11,178 nucleotides of DNA from an uncultured Parabacteroides sp. (GTDB lineage Bacteria; Bacteroidota; Bacteroidia; Bacteroidales; Tannerellaceae). The notes beneath the pieces were generated by a model. That model saw only the letters and a list, made by a program, of their open reading frames with translations. It made no database searches and was not told the DNA's origin. Positions 1-6,644 of the stretch are shown piece by piece. The stretch is from positions 1 to 11,178 of the forward strand of contig CAAGLQ010000224.1 in NCBI GenBank assembly GCA_900770835.1, written 5' to 3'. A program made the translations under genes and the position numbers. Within the stretch, counting starts at the first letter, position 1. Every line of letters begins with the position of its first letter.

Positions 1-450
1 AGCGGAGGTCGAAGTAGCCGATTGCGAGCCAATCAAGGCGAAGGATTGAATAATTTGTAACGTTATCGATGTATGTTCCGGAAGGTCAACCGACAGGTGT
101 ATGTTGCTGAAAGGTTAATGAGTCAACGACGGGTAACACATAGGTTAAAAGCCAATCGGAAGCGGAAGTTAAGCAAGACGAAAGATGAAACTAATTTAGC
201 GGATACTTGAAAAGGGAAACGTTCGTATCGCACATGAAAGAGTGATAGCCGGTAAGGGGGCCTCGGGAATTGACGGGATGAAGGTCGAAGGCCTGCGGGC
301 CAACATGAACGTCATCTGGGTGAGTATCAAGGGAGTAAATCTTTGAGAGGAGTTACAATTCCGCCCCCTTGCGACGGGTAGAGACACCCAGATCAAACGG
401 TGGAGTGAGGAAACTCGGCATTCCCACGGTGCTTGACAGGACGCTTCAAA
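1..450 (+). mobile_element. 5' part of a degraded group II intron
   Basis: Positions 1 to about 199 have no sensible reading frame and look like the structured 5' RNA part of a bacterial group II intron: purine-rich text with many short GGAAG and GAAAG runs just ahead of a reverse transcriptase reading frame. This is by resemblance only; I could not fold the domains. From 200 the DNA encodes the N-terminal part of an intron reverse transcriptase (separate entry). The true 5' end (GUGYG) is not visible, so the element probably begins left of the window. No domain V hairpin or 3' intron end is seen downstream. Similarity stops near 449, where IS66 sequence begins. The RNA assignment is tentative; the reverse transcriptase assignment is firmer. 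Confidence 0.55.
200..450 (+). pseudogene. ltrA: Group II intron reverse transcriptase/maturase, N-terminal fragment
   Basis: Two frames together give the start of an intron-encoded reverse transcriptase. Codons from 200 read RILEKGNVRIAHERVIAGKG, then ASGIDGM (the RT0/RT1 region, with the family's typical KGxxGIDGM), and run into a stop at 344-346. From about 345 the next frame continues with ERSYNSAPLRRVETP and NGGVRKLGIPTVLDRTLQ, the very conserved RT2 motif (family form GGxRxLGIPTVxDRxxQ). One extra base around 335-343 explains the shift. After LDRTLQ (432-449) the similarity ends. The YADD catalytic motif, maturase domain and endonuclease domain are all missing, so the fragment cannot act as a reverse transcriptase or maturase. 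The original start codon is unclear; an in-frame TAG at 197-199 lies just upstream. Confidence 0.75.
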
Positions 451-588
451 CTGCCGGAATACGATTCTGGGTCAAACAGCTATCCCATGGAATGGCGTGA
501 TCTGGTAATGATGGTTGAGGGCATTCAGGATAATCCGGGACAGAGGCTCCGGCGACTCAGGGCGGAACGCAGGGAGTACCATGTATAG
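433..588 (+). pseudogene. tnpB: IS66-family TnpB (Orf2), C-terminal remnant
   Basis: A frame ending in TAG at 586-588 reads GRFKLPEYDSGSNSYPMEWR, then DLVMMVEGIQDNPGQ and a basic tail, RLRRLRAERREYHV. This matches the end of IS66 accessory protein TnpB, whose last part typically has a (K/R)LExGxFxLP segment followed by W..L..L(I/V)EG and a basic tail. Only about 50 residues are left; the family is usually about 115 residues. The N-terminal part is replaced by the group II intron reverse transcriptase fragment, and 433-449 can be read as either gene. Its position upstream of tnpC, in the same direction, fits the normal tnpA-tnpB-tnpC order of IS66. The family call rests on pattern memory, not a search. 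Confidence 0.6.
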
Positions 589-590
589 CC

Positions 591-660
591 TTTTTATTGA
601 ACAAAATCACTGGTATTGTTTCGTAATCCGCTAAAAATTAGTATTTTGTTTCAATAAAAA
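591..660 (+). repeat. A/T-rich inverted repeat between tnpB and tnpC remnants
   Basis: The left arm at 591-607 and right arm at 643-660 are reverse complements over 17 bases with one extra A in the right arm, around a 35-base centre. The left arm begins with five T and the right arm ends with five A. This is the opposite polarity to an intrinsic terminator on the plus strand. It lies exactly in the gap between the tnpB stop (588) and the putative tnpC start (671). It could be an mRNA hairpin of the IS, or the ends of a tiny non-coding insertion. Confidence 0.6.
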
Positions 661-670
661 TCGACAGACG

Positions 671-2308
671 ATGGATCTGAAGGACATATTACTCATGACG
701 ATAGAAGGGTTGAATGCCTCTGTTATCTCATTGTCTGCTACCAATAAAAACAGGCCGAGCAGAATGAAAAACTACAGGGACATATCAAGGAGTTGACGGT
801 CCAGATCGCATGGCTGAACCGTCAACTCTTTGGCCGTAAGGCTGAGAAGTTCCCCGTCTATGATCCCGGCATGCCAGATCTCTTTGCGGACGAGTTTGCC
901 GGACTGCGACGTCAGGCGGAAGAGAAGCGTGACGAGGCCGTGGAGAATATCGAAAAGGAATCAACCGGGGAAAAGAGACAGAGGCGCCAGAACCGTAAAA
1001 TGATCGAAGATCTGCCTGTGCTTGAGACCGAGGTGATAGAGCCGGATGGCGTTGACCTGTCTTTATACCGCAGGATAGGCGATGAGGTGCCCCGTGTCTT
1101 CAAACATAGACCAGGGATGCTTTATGTAAAGGAAACCATCCGCCCCAAATATGCGCTAAAGGACAACATGCGGCTCCTGTCCGAGGGACAGAAGGGAGTT
1201 GAGATCGCTCCCGTGCCGCTGATGCCTGTCGACAAGTGTGTCGCCGATACCAGCCTGCTCGCCGAGATTCTGCTCCAGAAATATGAGTATCACGTCCCGT
1301 TCTACCGTCAGATACAGCAATACCGCCACCTCGGCATGAGGGGACTCACGGAAAGCACGCAGCCTGACTGGTTCAAAAAAACAGTCGGGCTGCTGGATCC
1401 GCTGTATGAGGTGCTCAAGCGGGAGGTCTTTGCCTGCGACTATGTGCAGGCTGACGAGACCACCGTTCCGGTCATAAACAAGGAGAGATACAAAGCCGAC
1501 AAGGAATACCTCTGGATGGTCAGGTTGGTCATGGAAAAGCAGGTCATCTTCCATTACGAGAAAGGATCTAGGGCCAGGTCGGTCATCGAATCTCTGGCAA
1601 ATCAGTATCACTTCAAGGGTTACCTTCAATGCGACGGTTTTGCGGGCTATGAGACAGCCTTCAAGACCAATCCCCACGTGCGGCTGTCAATTGCCTGGCA
1701 CATATCCGCCGCCATTTTGAGCAGGTCCTTGATGAGAACAGGGAGATGGTCGAGCATGGGCTGACACAGATACAGCACGTCTACAGGATAGAGTGTCGTT
1801 GCGATGAGGGCAGGGCTTGTCGTACGATGAACGCAAGGCGAAGCGTCGGAAGCTGGCCCGTCCCATCCTGGAGGCCATGAGGGCATGGATGGAGACGGAA
1901 GGCGTCAAGTACAGCCCCAAGTCACAGGCCGGTAAAGCCATCACGTACGCCTATACCCGATGGGATAACATGATGAGGTGTCTGGACGATGGGCGCCTAC
2001 TTTGGGACAACAATCTGGCGGAAAATGCGATACGCTCCATCACCTTGGGCAGGAAGAACTATCTCTTCTGTGGCAATCACGAATCTGCGACTAATATGTC
2101 GGTGGTCTGTTCCCTGCTGGCCACCTGCAAGGCGTATGATGTGAATCCGATGGATTACATGAATGACATCATTTTCCGGATGCTTTATCATAAAAAGTCC
2201 ACTCATGAGGAACTGCTCACTCTACTGCCGCACAAATGCAACATCCAGAGAGCGTGTTGGCCCAACAAACCGCAGAATCCGATAATTCGCCCAAACTTCA
2301 ACATATAG
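671..2308 (+). pseudogene. tnpC: IS66-family transposase TnpC, frameshifted
   Basis: Nearly the whole DDE transposase is present but split over several frames. The N-terminus from ATG 671 reads MDLKDILLMTIEGLNASVIS; the frame must shift near 746-751, in a run of five A, to continue into QAEQNEKLQGHIKELT and AWLNRQLFGRKAEKF, the leucine-zipper-like IS66 N-terminus. The main frame runs to 1764 but leaves the family sequence near 1687, where one base is missing. A third disruption, equal to two extra bases, lies near 1808-1817; the last part then runs to TAG at 2306-2308. Catalytic-core candidates are Asp in QADETT (1452-1454), Asp in QCDGFAGY (1633-1635) and Glu in NLAENAIR (2021-2023), with an IS66_C-like tail at about 2090-2230. 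The usual CxxC zinc-finger cysteines are not seen between the N-terminus and the core. All three DDE residues survive, but no single frame joins them, so it should be inactive. Confidence 0.88.
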
Positions 2309-2320
2309 GTTTAACAAAAC

Positions 2321-2363
2321 AATAGCGACCGCACCTATTAGGCTCATAGAGACAGTCGCTATT
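2321..2363 (+). repeat. Hairpin just after IS66 tnpC
   Basis: AATAGCGAC at 2321-2329 is the exact reverse complement of GTCGCTATT at 2355-2363, with a 25-base loop. It begins 12 bases after the tnpC stop. It is not followed by a T-run, so a classical intrinsic terminator is unlikely. It may be part of the IS right end. Confidence 0.55.
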
Positions 2364-2491
2364 ATTGTATAAAAGGTTTAAGTATAATGCGAGTTATAGG
2401 TAAACATAAGCCTCATAGACATAGCGATTAGTTGCACAAAATATGTTTCACAACATAAAAAGGCAAAAATATAGACGAGAATTTGTTTTTT

Positions 2492-2520
2492 AAGGAAATA
2501 AGGTATTCCTTTGTAATACC
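2492..2520 (+). repeat. Two overlapping, mutually exclusive short hairpins
   Basis: AAGGAA (2492-2497) can pair with TTCCTT (2506-2511), and GGTATT (2502-2507) can pair with AATACC (2515-2520). The two stems share bases 2506-2507 and cannot form fully together. The stems are only 6 bp and the region is A/T-rich, so this may be chance. Confidence 0.3.
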
Positions 2521-2589
2521 AATCTTAACTATGTAATAAACAAAGATGTACAGAACCACGGCCTTGGCTATGTGATGTGTGATCTTTGG

Positions 2590-2618
2590 AGGGATCCTTA
2601 TGCGGGGATCCCTTTTTT
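2590..2618 (+). terminator. Intrinsic terminator, orphan
   Basis: AGGGATCC (2590-2597) pairs with GGATCCCT (2606-2613) around an 8-base loop, and a run of six T (2613-2618) follows. This is a textbook plus-strand intrinsic terminator. The nearest plus-strand reading frame upstream is the dead IS66 tnpC, ending 280 bases earlier, so the gene it originally served is not evident. Confidence 0.8.
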
Positions 2619-2640
2619 ATGCCCGTTGAATGAGAGGGGA

Positions 2641-2974
2641 AATGGATACACTGTGGTTAACCGAACGCTTACGGAGAGCAGAGATCCCAAGGACAACGCA
2701 GTTGCGGAGCAACAACACGATAAAGAACGAGCTATTCAAGGATATTAAATTCCATTCCATCGAGGAGGAGAGATGATCCATGTCCTAGGCCGTTGAGTTC
2801 TTCAACAACGAGTGTCCGCACATGAGTCTCGACAACATGACTCTGCAACAAGCAGCCTTCCACGTGGGTAAGATCAACAAGAAAAGGCCTAGCTACAGAG
2901 AAAAGTACCTGAATAATTTGGAAATTCAGATCGGAGCGACTAGCGTTTGCCCTGCAAACCCAGGATTCAATTGA
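2641..2974 (+). pseudogene. IS3-family transposase (OrfB), C-terminal remnant
   Basis: The conserved end of an IS3-type integrase core is readable across two frames. The first frame gives TLTESRDPKDNAVAEQ at about 2662-2712, including the DNAxxE block with the catalytic Glu. After a one-base shift near 2711 the second frame gives NELFKDIKFHSIEEE, then AVEFFNNECPHMSLDNMTLQ (family form: a NxxRPHxSL motif near the C-terminus), followed by QAAFHVGKINKKRP and a tail ending in TGA at 2972-2974. Two in-frame stops interrupt it (TGA 2774-2776 and TAG 2786-2788). The N-terminal half, including the two catalytic Asp residues, and OrfA are absent. It is clearly dead. The exact IS group cannot be set from this piece. 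Confidence 0.8.
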
Positions 2975-3205
2975 ATGCAAGATTTAGATTGGCTATTCAA
3001 TCCGATGCCGGGTTTATGTGACTTTATTCAATCAAGCCAAGGGATTAGGGAAAGCATTCAACCAACCTTAGGCTTATCGTATTAATCAATGCTTTTCAGG
3101 GAAAGACGAATTTGATTATTTATTTGTCAATAAGTTACAAAAAAAAATCGACATAACGAAGCCTCGGTAAAATCGAGACTTTATTTATATCTTATAGCAT
3201 GTTGT
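2975..3205. other. Noncoding stretch between the IS3 remnant and the DUF3467 gene
   Basis: No gene or convincing signal is recognised. The first ~100 bases may be the 3' flank of the dead IS3 element. A run of nine A lies near 3138-3146, and a weak 4-bp hairpin (CTCG/CGAG) near 3163-3176 is too small to call a terminator. Confidence 0.4.
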
Positions 3206-3245
3206 AAACAAGAGGCTGCATCTATTTTGACACAGCCTCTTGTTT
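3206..3245 (-). terminator. Hairpin terminator, possibly bidirectional
   Basis: A perfect 13-bp stem, 3206-3218 paired with 3233-3245 around a 14-base loop, lies 9 bases beyond the stop of the minus-strand DUF3467 gene. Read on the minus strand, the stem is followed by only a short U-run (GTTT, then ACAAC). On the plus strand the tail is better (TTTTT, then AAAGTTTTT). It most likely ends DUF3467 transcription and also blocks transcription coming from the dead mobile elements. Confidence 0.65.
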
Positions 3246-3254
3246 TTAAAGTTT

Positions 3255-3572
3255 TTAAGCCTCTCCCTTAGGAGCGTTGAAATCTGAGAACTGAGCAGTC
3301 TTTGTGCTCTCTGCGGCTTGCTGCATCTGTTCGCCAAACTTCTTCAAATTGTCTTGCAATGCAAAGAATAGACGTTGTGCATTGTCTGGAGTCATGATGA
3401 TGCGACTCTTTACATCGGCTTTGGGTGATCCGGGTACCATACGGATAAAATCAAAAATGAACTCTGAGGCTGAGTGTGAGATTACGGCTAAATTAGCGTA
3501 AGTGCCTTGTGCCATCTCCTCAGACAACGAGATCTTGATCTCGTTGTTGTTAGCTTGCTTGTTTTCTTCCAT
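3255..3572 (-). CDS. DUF3467 domain protein, small conserved protein of unknown function
   Basis: This 105-residue protein starts MEENKQANNNEIKISLSEEM. It shows the pattern I associate with DUF3467: a GTYANLAVISHSASEFIFDF stretch at about residues 23-42, then PGSPKADVKSRIIMTPDNAQ at about 47-66 and an amphipathic stretch (about 67-88, rich in Phe, Leu, Gln and Asn). It has no signal peptide or membrane segment and is probably cytoplasmic. Its molecular role is unknown to me. From memory, members in Bacteroidota often sit just downstream of rpoC; here the gene stands alone, with the nearest gene on either side over 300 bases away. The ATG is chosen because family similarity starts soon after it; the A/T-rich leader lacks a Shine-Dalgarno site, as is usual in this phylum. 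Transcription probably ends at the adjacent hairpin. Confidence 0.85.
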   Translation of the reverse strand: MEENKQANNNEIKISLSEEMAQGTYANLAVISHSASEFIFDFIRMVPGSPKADVKSRIIMTPDNAQRLFFALQDNLKKFGEQMQQAAESTKTAQFSDFNAPKGEA

Positions 3573-3848
3573 GTTTGTAAAACTATTAATATAAATTGCA
3601 TTTATTGAGTAGGTAAAAGTACATATTTATTCCGGAACTGCCGCAAGGTTGCTTTTAATTTGTGCATATAGTTTGTTCTTTTGAAGGTGTAGGTACTATT
3701 CTTCACATTAGGCATTTGATAATTACACATAGAACCCTATTTGATGGTCAGTGAAGGCTTACTATCTCTAGTATTTGTAGTATCGCTCTTTCTTTATTTC
3801 TGGTGATAAATGATGGTTATCTATTAGTTTTGGTTCCAATAGGTGTGC
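3573..3848. other. Intergenic stretch between DUF3467 and the tRNA terminator
   Basis: I see no gene here. The part nearest the DUF3467 start should hold that gene's leader and promoter. A weak -7-like element (minus strand TACTTTTA, 3614-3621) has CTTG 22 bases upstream (3644-3647); both match the Bacteroides consensus imperfectly. The rest shows nothing recognisable. Confidence 0.4.
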
Positions 3849-3885
3849 AAAAAAGGAATTATTATCATTATAATAATTCCTTTTT
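3849..3885 (-). terminator. Intrinsic terminator of the tRNA-Arg pair
   Basis: A 10-bp stem (3855-3864 with 3871-3880, 6-base loop) is flanked by A-runs and T-runs that extend the pairing to about 15 bp. The symmetry makes it work in both directions. It lies 3 bases past the 3' end of the second tRNA on the minus strand, so it is the natural end of that transcript. Confidence 0.85.
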
Positions 3886-3888
3886 CTG

Positions 3889-3962
3889 TGATTCGCATAG
3901 GATTCAAACCTATAACCTTCTGATCCGTAGTCAGATGCTCTATTCAGTTGAGCTAGCGAACC
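3889..3962 (-). tRNA. tRNA-Arg (anticodon ACG), second copy
   Basis: A complete cloverleaf of 74 nt folds on the minus strand. The acceptor stem GGTTCGC/GCGAATC has 7 pairs, one of them G-U. The D stem is GCTC/GAGC and the anticodon stem TCTGA/TCAGA. The loop is CTACGGA, giving anticodon ACG. The T arm is ATAGG/CCTAT with loop TTTGAAT, and the discriminator base is A. CCA is not encoded and must be added. The anticodon ACG, with A34 expected to be edited to inosine, reads arginine CGU, CGC and CGA. It is identical to the copy upstream. Confidence 0.95.
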
Positions 3963-3984
3963 AATAAAATTACTATGAAATTTG

Positions 3985-4058
3985 TGATTCGCATAGGATT
4001 CAAACCTATAACCTTCTGATCCGTAGTCAGATGCTCTATTCAGTTGAGCTAGCGAACC
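3985..4058 (-). tRNA. tRNA-Arg (anticodon ACG), first copy
   Basis: The same 74-nt cloverleaf as the neighbouring copy, with anticodon ACG and no encoded CCA. It is the promoter-proximal copy; 22 bases separate the two genes, so they are probably made as one transcript and cut apart. The identity extends 2 bases beyond each side of the tRNA (3887-3964 equals 3983-4060, 78 bp), which points to a recent tandem duplication or ongoing gene conversion. Confidence 0.95.
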
Positions 4059-4100
4059 AAACTTGTTTCTTATAGCATCAATCTCTCTTGATTGACGCTG

Positions 4101-4131
4101 CAAAGGTAGGGCTTATTTTTGAAATACCAAA
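4101..4131 (-). promoter_or_regulatory. Promoter of the tandem tRNA-Arg genes
   Basis: On the minus strand, TTTG (4128-4131) and TACCTTTG (4101-4108) are spaced by 19 bases, an exact match to the Bacteroides -33 TTTG / -7 TAnnTTTG promoter. Transcription should begin near 4094, about 35 bases before the first tRNA. The -33 box lies only about 24 bases past the stop codon of the patatin gene on the same strand. Confidence 0.85.
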
Positions 4132-4154
4132 TATTTTACCTGCTTTTTTCAAGT

Positions 4155-6473
4155 TTAATCTAACATTTTTGGATTAAAAATAAGATAACCGATATTCAAT
4201 CCGACGTTGAAATTCTGTTTGGGATAACTGTATCCATTGGCATACAAGCTAATAGATATAAATGGCAGTTTCAAAACAAGGGAGGCTTCTCCCATGTAAT
4301 TGAAAGAGTGCAAGAATTTGCCATAATGGGCAGTGGCTACATTGGGGTTGGTTGTGGTAACCTGTTTTTGAATTTCGTAAAGCGGCATGAAGCCATACAT
4401 GCCAAATTGGAAATGGAATAGTTTGCTGAATCTCCAGATTGGGGTTATTCCCAAAGCTACATACTGATTGGCACGAAATGCCTCATTGAAGACAATCGTG
4501 CTATGTGGAGTGGGGGTAAAGGCGGGTGCCTGCAAAACGCTTGCTGTGTAGTTGCTCATTAGGTTTTTACTGGAAAGTACTAACTCTGATAGGTAGCCCA
4601 TGTTGAAATGATTGGTGTAAGTATGGAAACTTTTCCAACGACCTTTGAATTGAATCCAGCTATGGGTCTTACTCCGAATAGGTGATAATGCGTCACGAGA
4701 GGTTGGAGAGGGAATGAAATTCTCTTTTCCTGTTACATATTGAGCCGTCATGAAAAGTTGCTTGCCTTTAGTCGCATAGAGCCGATCGTCAAGGTTATTT
4801 TGCTCTAAACTCAGTGAGCCTGAAAAATAATCATACCAACTGTGGTCGAATGTGACGTTAGCGAATGAAATAGATGAGCTTTGAAGGTAATGATCATTGA
4901 GACGGCCATAGGTCAGTCCAATCTCCGCTTTAGCTTGGTTGAGGAAAGGAAAGCCTAATTTCATTCGTAGAAATAGCTCTTTCTGTTTAATGATAGCCGG
5001 TACTACATCTTCATAGAATAGTGACTGGCTCTCGGAATACCGCTTGTCGGAGAAAACTCCCTGTAAGCTCAAATAGGTAGGGATTGTGGTTTGCAAATAG
5101 GTACGGGCGTCAAGCATTACACCGCTGAATGAATTACCTACTTGAAAATTGGCAGTTAGGTCAGTCGCGACACGTCCCAGTGCCTGATAGTTGAAGCCTA
5201 AAAAGAGTTGGTTAGCCTGGTGGGAGGAGACATTACCACCGAAAGCGATTTTAACTTCCTCCTTCATCTTTACTTCCAGATAGAGGTCAAAATTCTTCTC
5301 TTTGCGGTTATAAACGGCATGAGGCATAATCTCTTTAATCTTAGAATAAGTCAGCATTTTAAAATAGGCACGCTTAAATTCTTGCATAGAGAAGACTCCG
5401 TTAATATCTTTATGCAATTCTGCCTCAATAAATTTGCGTTGTGCTTCTGTCACACCGCTTACATAGATATTTTTAAACACCAATGGAGGAAGACTCTCTT
5501 TATATGCTTTTCTACGGGCATTCACTTCAGTGAGTGTTACCTCACGTGGAACTCGCTGCTTGATGGAGTCAATCATCGCCAATGTTTTCTGATAGCCAAT
5601 CTCCATCAGCTCCTTCCCTTTGTCAAAATCGAGTAGAGAGACTGTTGGAAATTTAAATTGGATTAGCATGCCATCCTCATCCTCAACGTTATATTCTGTT
5701 TTTTGCATGACCATAGCTTCCATTTGCGTGTAAAGGTTTTCTGTCGGTTTGGTATTACCTGAAGAAACGATGGAACCAAAAATAAAATCCGGATGAAAAG
5801 CTTCTTTGAGGGGAGTCACCGGAAAATTATCGTAGATGCCTCCATCGAATAGTGGAATGCTATCTCGCCAAATGGGTTGAAATACAAAAGGGAATGACAT
5901 GGAGGCACGCACAGCGTCTCCTAAATCACCATGTTTGAAGACAACGGCTTTCTTGGCATATACATCTGATGCTACGCAGCGAAAAGGTACAAATAAGTTG
6001 TCAAAATTCCAGCCGGCCTTGGCTGTGGCTTGGGCGAAAAGCCCCATAAATGCTTGGTTCATTTGGATGGGGTTAATCAAACTTTGGGGCAAGAAGCTGG
6101 CTTTTACCTGTAAAGAATCGGTGAAGTCAATAGAGAAATGTGCGAACTCTGGCGTAGGATCTGGTTCCTTAAAATAGAATGCATATTTGCTTTCGACAGT
6201 GCCTGTTTGCCAGTAGCCGAATTCCTCTGAGAGCATTAAATCTAGCATCTCTTCTGGTGTATAGCCCATTGCGTAAAGACTGCCAATGATTGCGCCTATA
6301 GAGGTTCCTGCTACATAGTCAATGGGTATATTGTTTTCCTCCAGAGCTTTGATCACACCAATATGAGCTGCACCTTTCGCACCTCCTCCACTCATTACCA
6401 AACCCACTTTTTGTGCCATTCCGAGGAAACTAAACCAAGAAAGTAGCATCACTATTAAACCAAATCTTCTCAT
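4155..6473 (-). CDS. Patatin-like phospholipase fused to a POTRA/Omp85-type outer-membrane barrel
   Basis: This 772-residue protein opens with a signal peptide (MRRFGLIVMLLSWFSFLGMA) and then a patatin domain. SGGGAKG at about 28-34 forms the oxyanion hole, GTSIG holds the nucleophile (Ser58), and DGG holds the second catalytic residue (Asp210). A POTRA-like domain follows at about 332-406 (FKNIYVSG at its start). The rest, to residue 772, is rich in alternating aromatic and polar strands, fits a 16-strand Omp85/BamA-type barrel, and ends close to an aromatic beta-signal (LNIGYLIF). The same order is found in PlpD-type (type Vd) autotransporters, so the likely role is a lipase displayed at the outer membrane, acting on phospholipids. 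Substrate and release are unknown. An in-frame GTG at 6486-6488 would add 5 residues; I prefer ATG 6473 because the signal peptide begins there and the probable promoter lies too close to the GTG. No clear terminator separates it from the tRNA promoter. Confidence 0.9.
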   Translation of the reverse strand: MRRFGLIVMLLSWFSFLGMAQKVGLVMSGGGAKGAAHIGVIKALEENNIPIDYVAGTSIGAIIGSLYAMGYTPEEMLDLMLSEEFGYWQTGTVESKYAFYFKEPDPTPEFAHFSIDFTDSLQVKASFLPQSLINPIQMNQAFMGLFAQATAKAGWNFDNLFVPFRCVASDVYAKKAVVFKHGDLGDAVRASMSFPFVFQPIWRDSIPLFDGGIYDNFPVTPLKEAFHPDFIFGSIVSSGNTKPTENLYTQMEAMVMQKTEYNVEDEDGMLIQFKFPTVSLLDFDKGKELMEIGYQKTLAMIDSIKQRVPREVTLTEVNARRKAYKESLPPLVFKNIYVSGVTEAQRKFIEAELHKDINGVFSMQEFKRAYFKMLTYSKIKEIMPHAVYNRKEKNFDLYLEVKMKEEVKIAFGGNVSSHQANQLFLGFNYQALGRVATDLTANFQVGNSFSGVMLDARTYLQTTIPTYLSLQGVFSDKRYSESQSLFYEDVVPAIIKQKELFLRMKLGFPFLNQAKAEIGLTYGRLNDHYLQSSSISFANVTFDHSWYDYFSGSLSLEQNNLDDRLYATKGKQLFMTAQYVTGKENFIPSPTSRDALSPIRSKTHSWIQFKGRWKSFHTYTNHFNMGYLSELVLSSKNLMSNYTASVLQAPAFTPTPHSTIVFNEAFRANQYVALGITPIWRFSKLFHFQFGMYGFMPLYEIQKQVTTTNPNVATAHYGKFLHSFNYMGEASLVLKLPFISISLYANGYSYPKQNFNVGLNIGYLIFNPKMLD

Positions 6474-6502
6474 TGCCTTTTTGCTCACGCTTGTTTGTAG
6501 AG

Positions 6503-6510
6503 CAAAAATA
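6503..6510 (-). promoter_or_regulatory. Probable -7 promoter element of the patatin gene
   Basis: TATTTTTG on the minus strand matches TAnnTTTG. No good TTTG is found 19-21 bases upstream, so only half of the promoter is supported. Transcription would start near 6496, leaving about 23 bases of leader before ATG 6473 but almost none before the upstream GTG. Confidence 0.5.
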
Positions 6511-6636
6511 CAAAAGCTAAATTAATAAAAGATGTTTTATGTGGGATTTATTATGAATTTAGTGGATGTGTAAGGCTGTTACTAAATGGCGTTCTAATTT
6601 TTGTTGCTACACCAAGGGCAGGTGCGTAAATATGGC

Positions 6637-6644
6637 TATCTTTG
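6637..6644 (+). promoter_or_regulatory. Probable -7 promoter element of the cobamide operon
   Basis: TATCTTTG matches TAnnTTTG. No TTTG stands at the right distance upstream; the nearest is at 6600-6603, too far. Transcription would start near 6651, about 27 bases before the cbiB ATG. The element overlaps a TTG at 6642 that would otherwise be a possible start, which argues against that start. A leader this short leaves no room for a riboswitch. Confidence 0.5.

Larger units (their letters stand above)
2309..2589. other. Noncoding stretch after the IS66 remnant
   Basis: No gene is recognised here. The stretch is A/T-rich and probably includes the right end of the IS66 element, whose terminal repeat I cannot fix because the left end is lost. 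It holds a 9-bp hairpin (2321-2363) and a small pair of competing hairpins (2492-2520), each listed separately. A partial echo of the 2341-2363 sequence (GGCTCATAGA) occurs near 2411-2420 (GCCTCATAGA). Confidence 0.5.

Noticed and set aside
196..396. A 66-residue minus-strand reading frame
   Set aside because: It lies opposite the group II intron reverse transcriptase fragment and has no recognisable features of its own.
3206..3245. The GAGGCTG / CAGCCTC inverted repeat read as the ends of an insertion sequence
   Set aside because: The arms are only 14 bases apart and follow a stop codon directly, so a terminator hairpin is the simpler reading.
3825..3832. A plus-strand TAGTTTTG matching the -7 promoter consensus
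   Set aside because: It has no -33 element and faces straight into the tRNA terminator with no plus-strand gene after it. It is probably chance in A/T-rich DNA.
3887..4060. Direct repeats with a short spacer that could suggest a CRISPR-like array
   Set aside because: The repeat units fold as complete tRNA cloverleaves, and there are only two of them. No CRISPR array is present in the window.
3768..4103. A 111-residue minus-strand reading frame with the repeated peptide GSLAQLNRASDYGSEGYRFE
   Set aside because: It is the translation of the two tandem tRNA-Arg genes. This peptide is a well-known false protein produced by tRNA sequence.
5208..5636. A 142-residue plus-strand reading frame inside the patatin gene
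   Set aside because: It is antisense to the intact patatin-barrel gene and its composition resembles no known protein.
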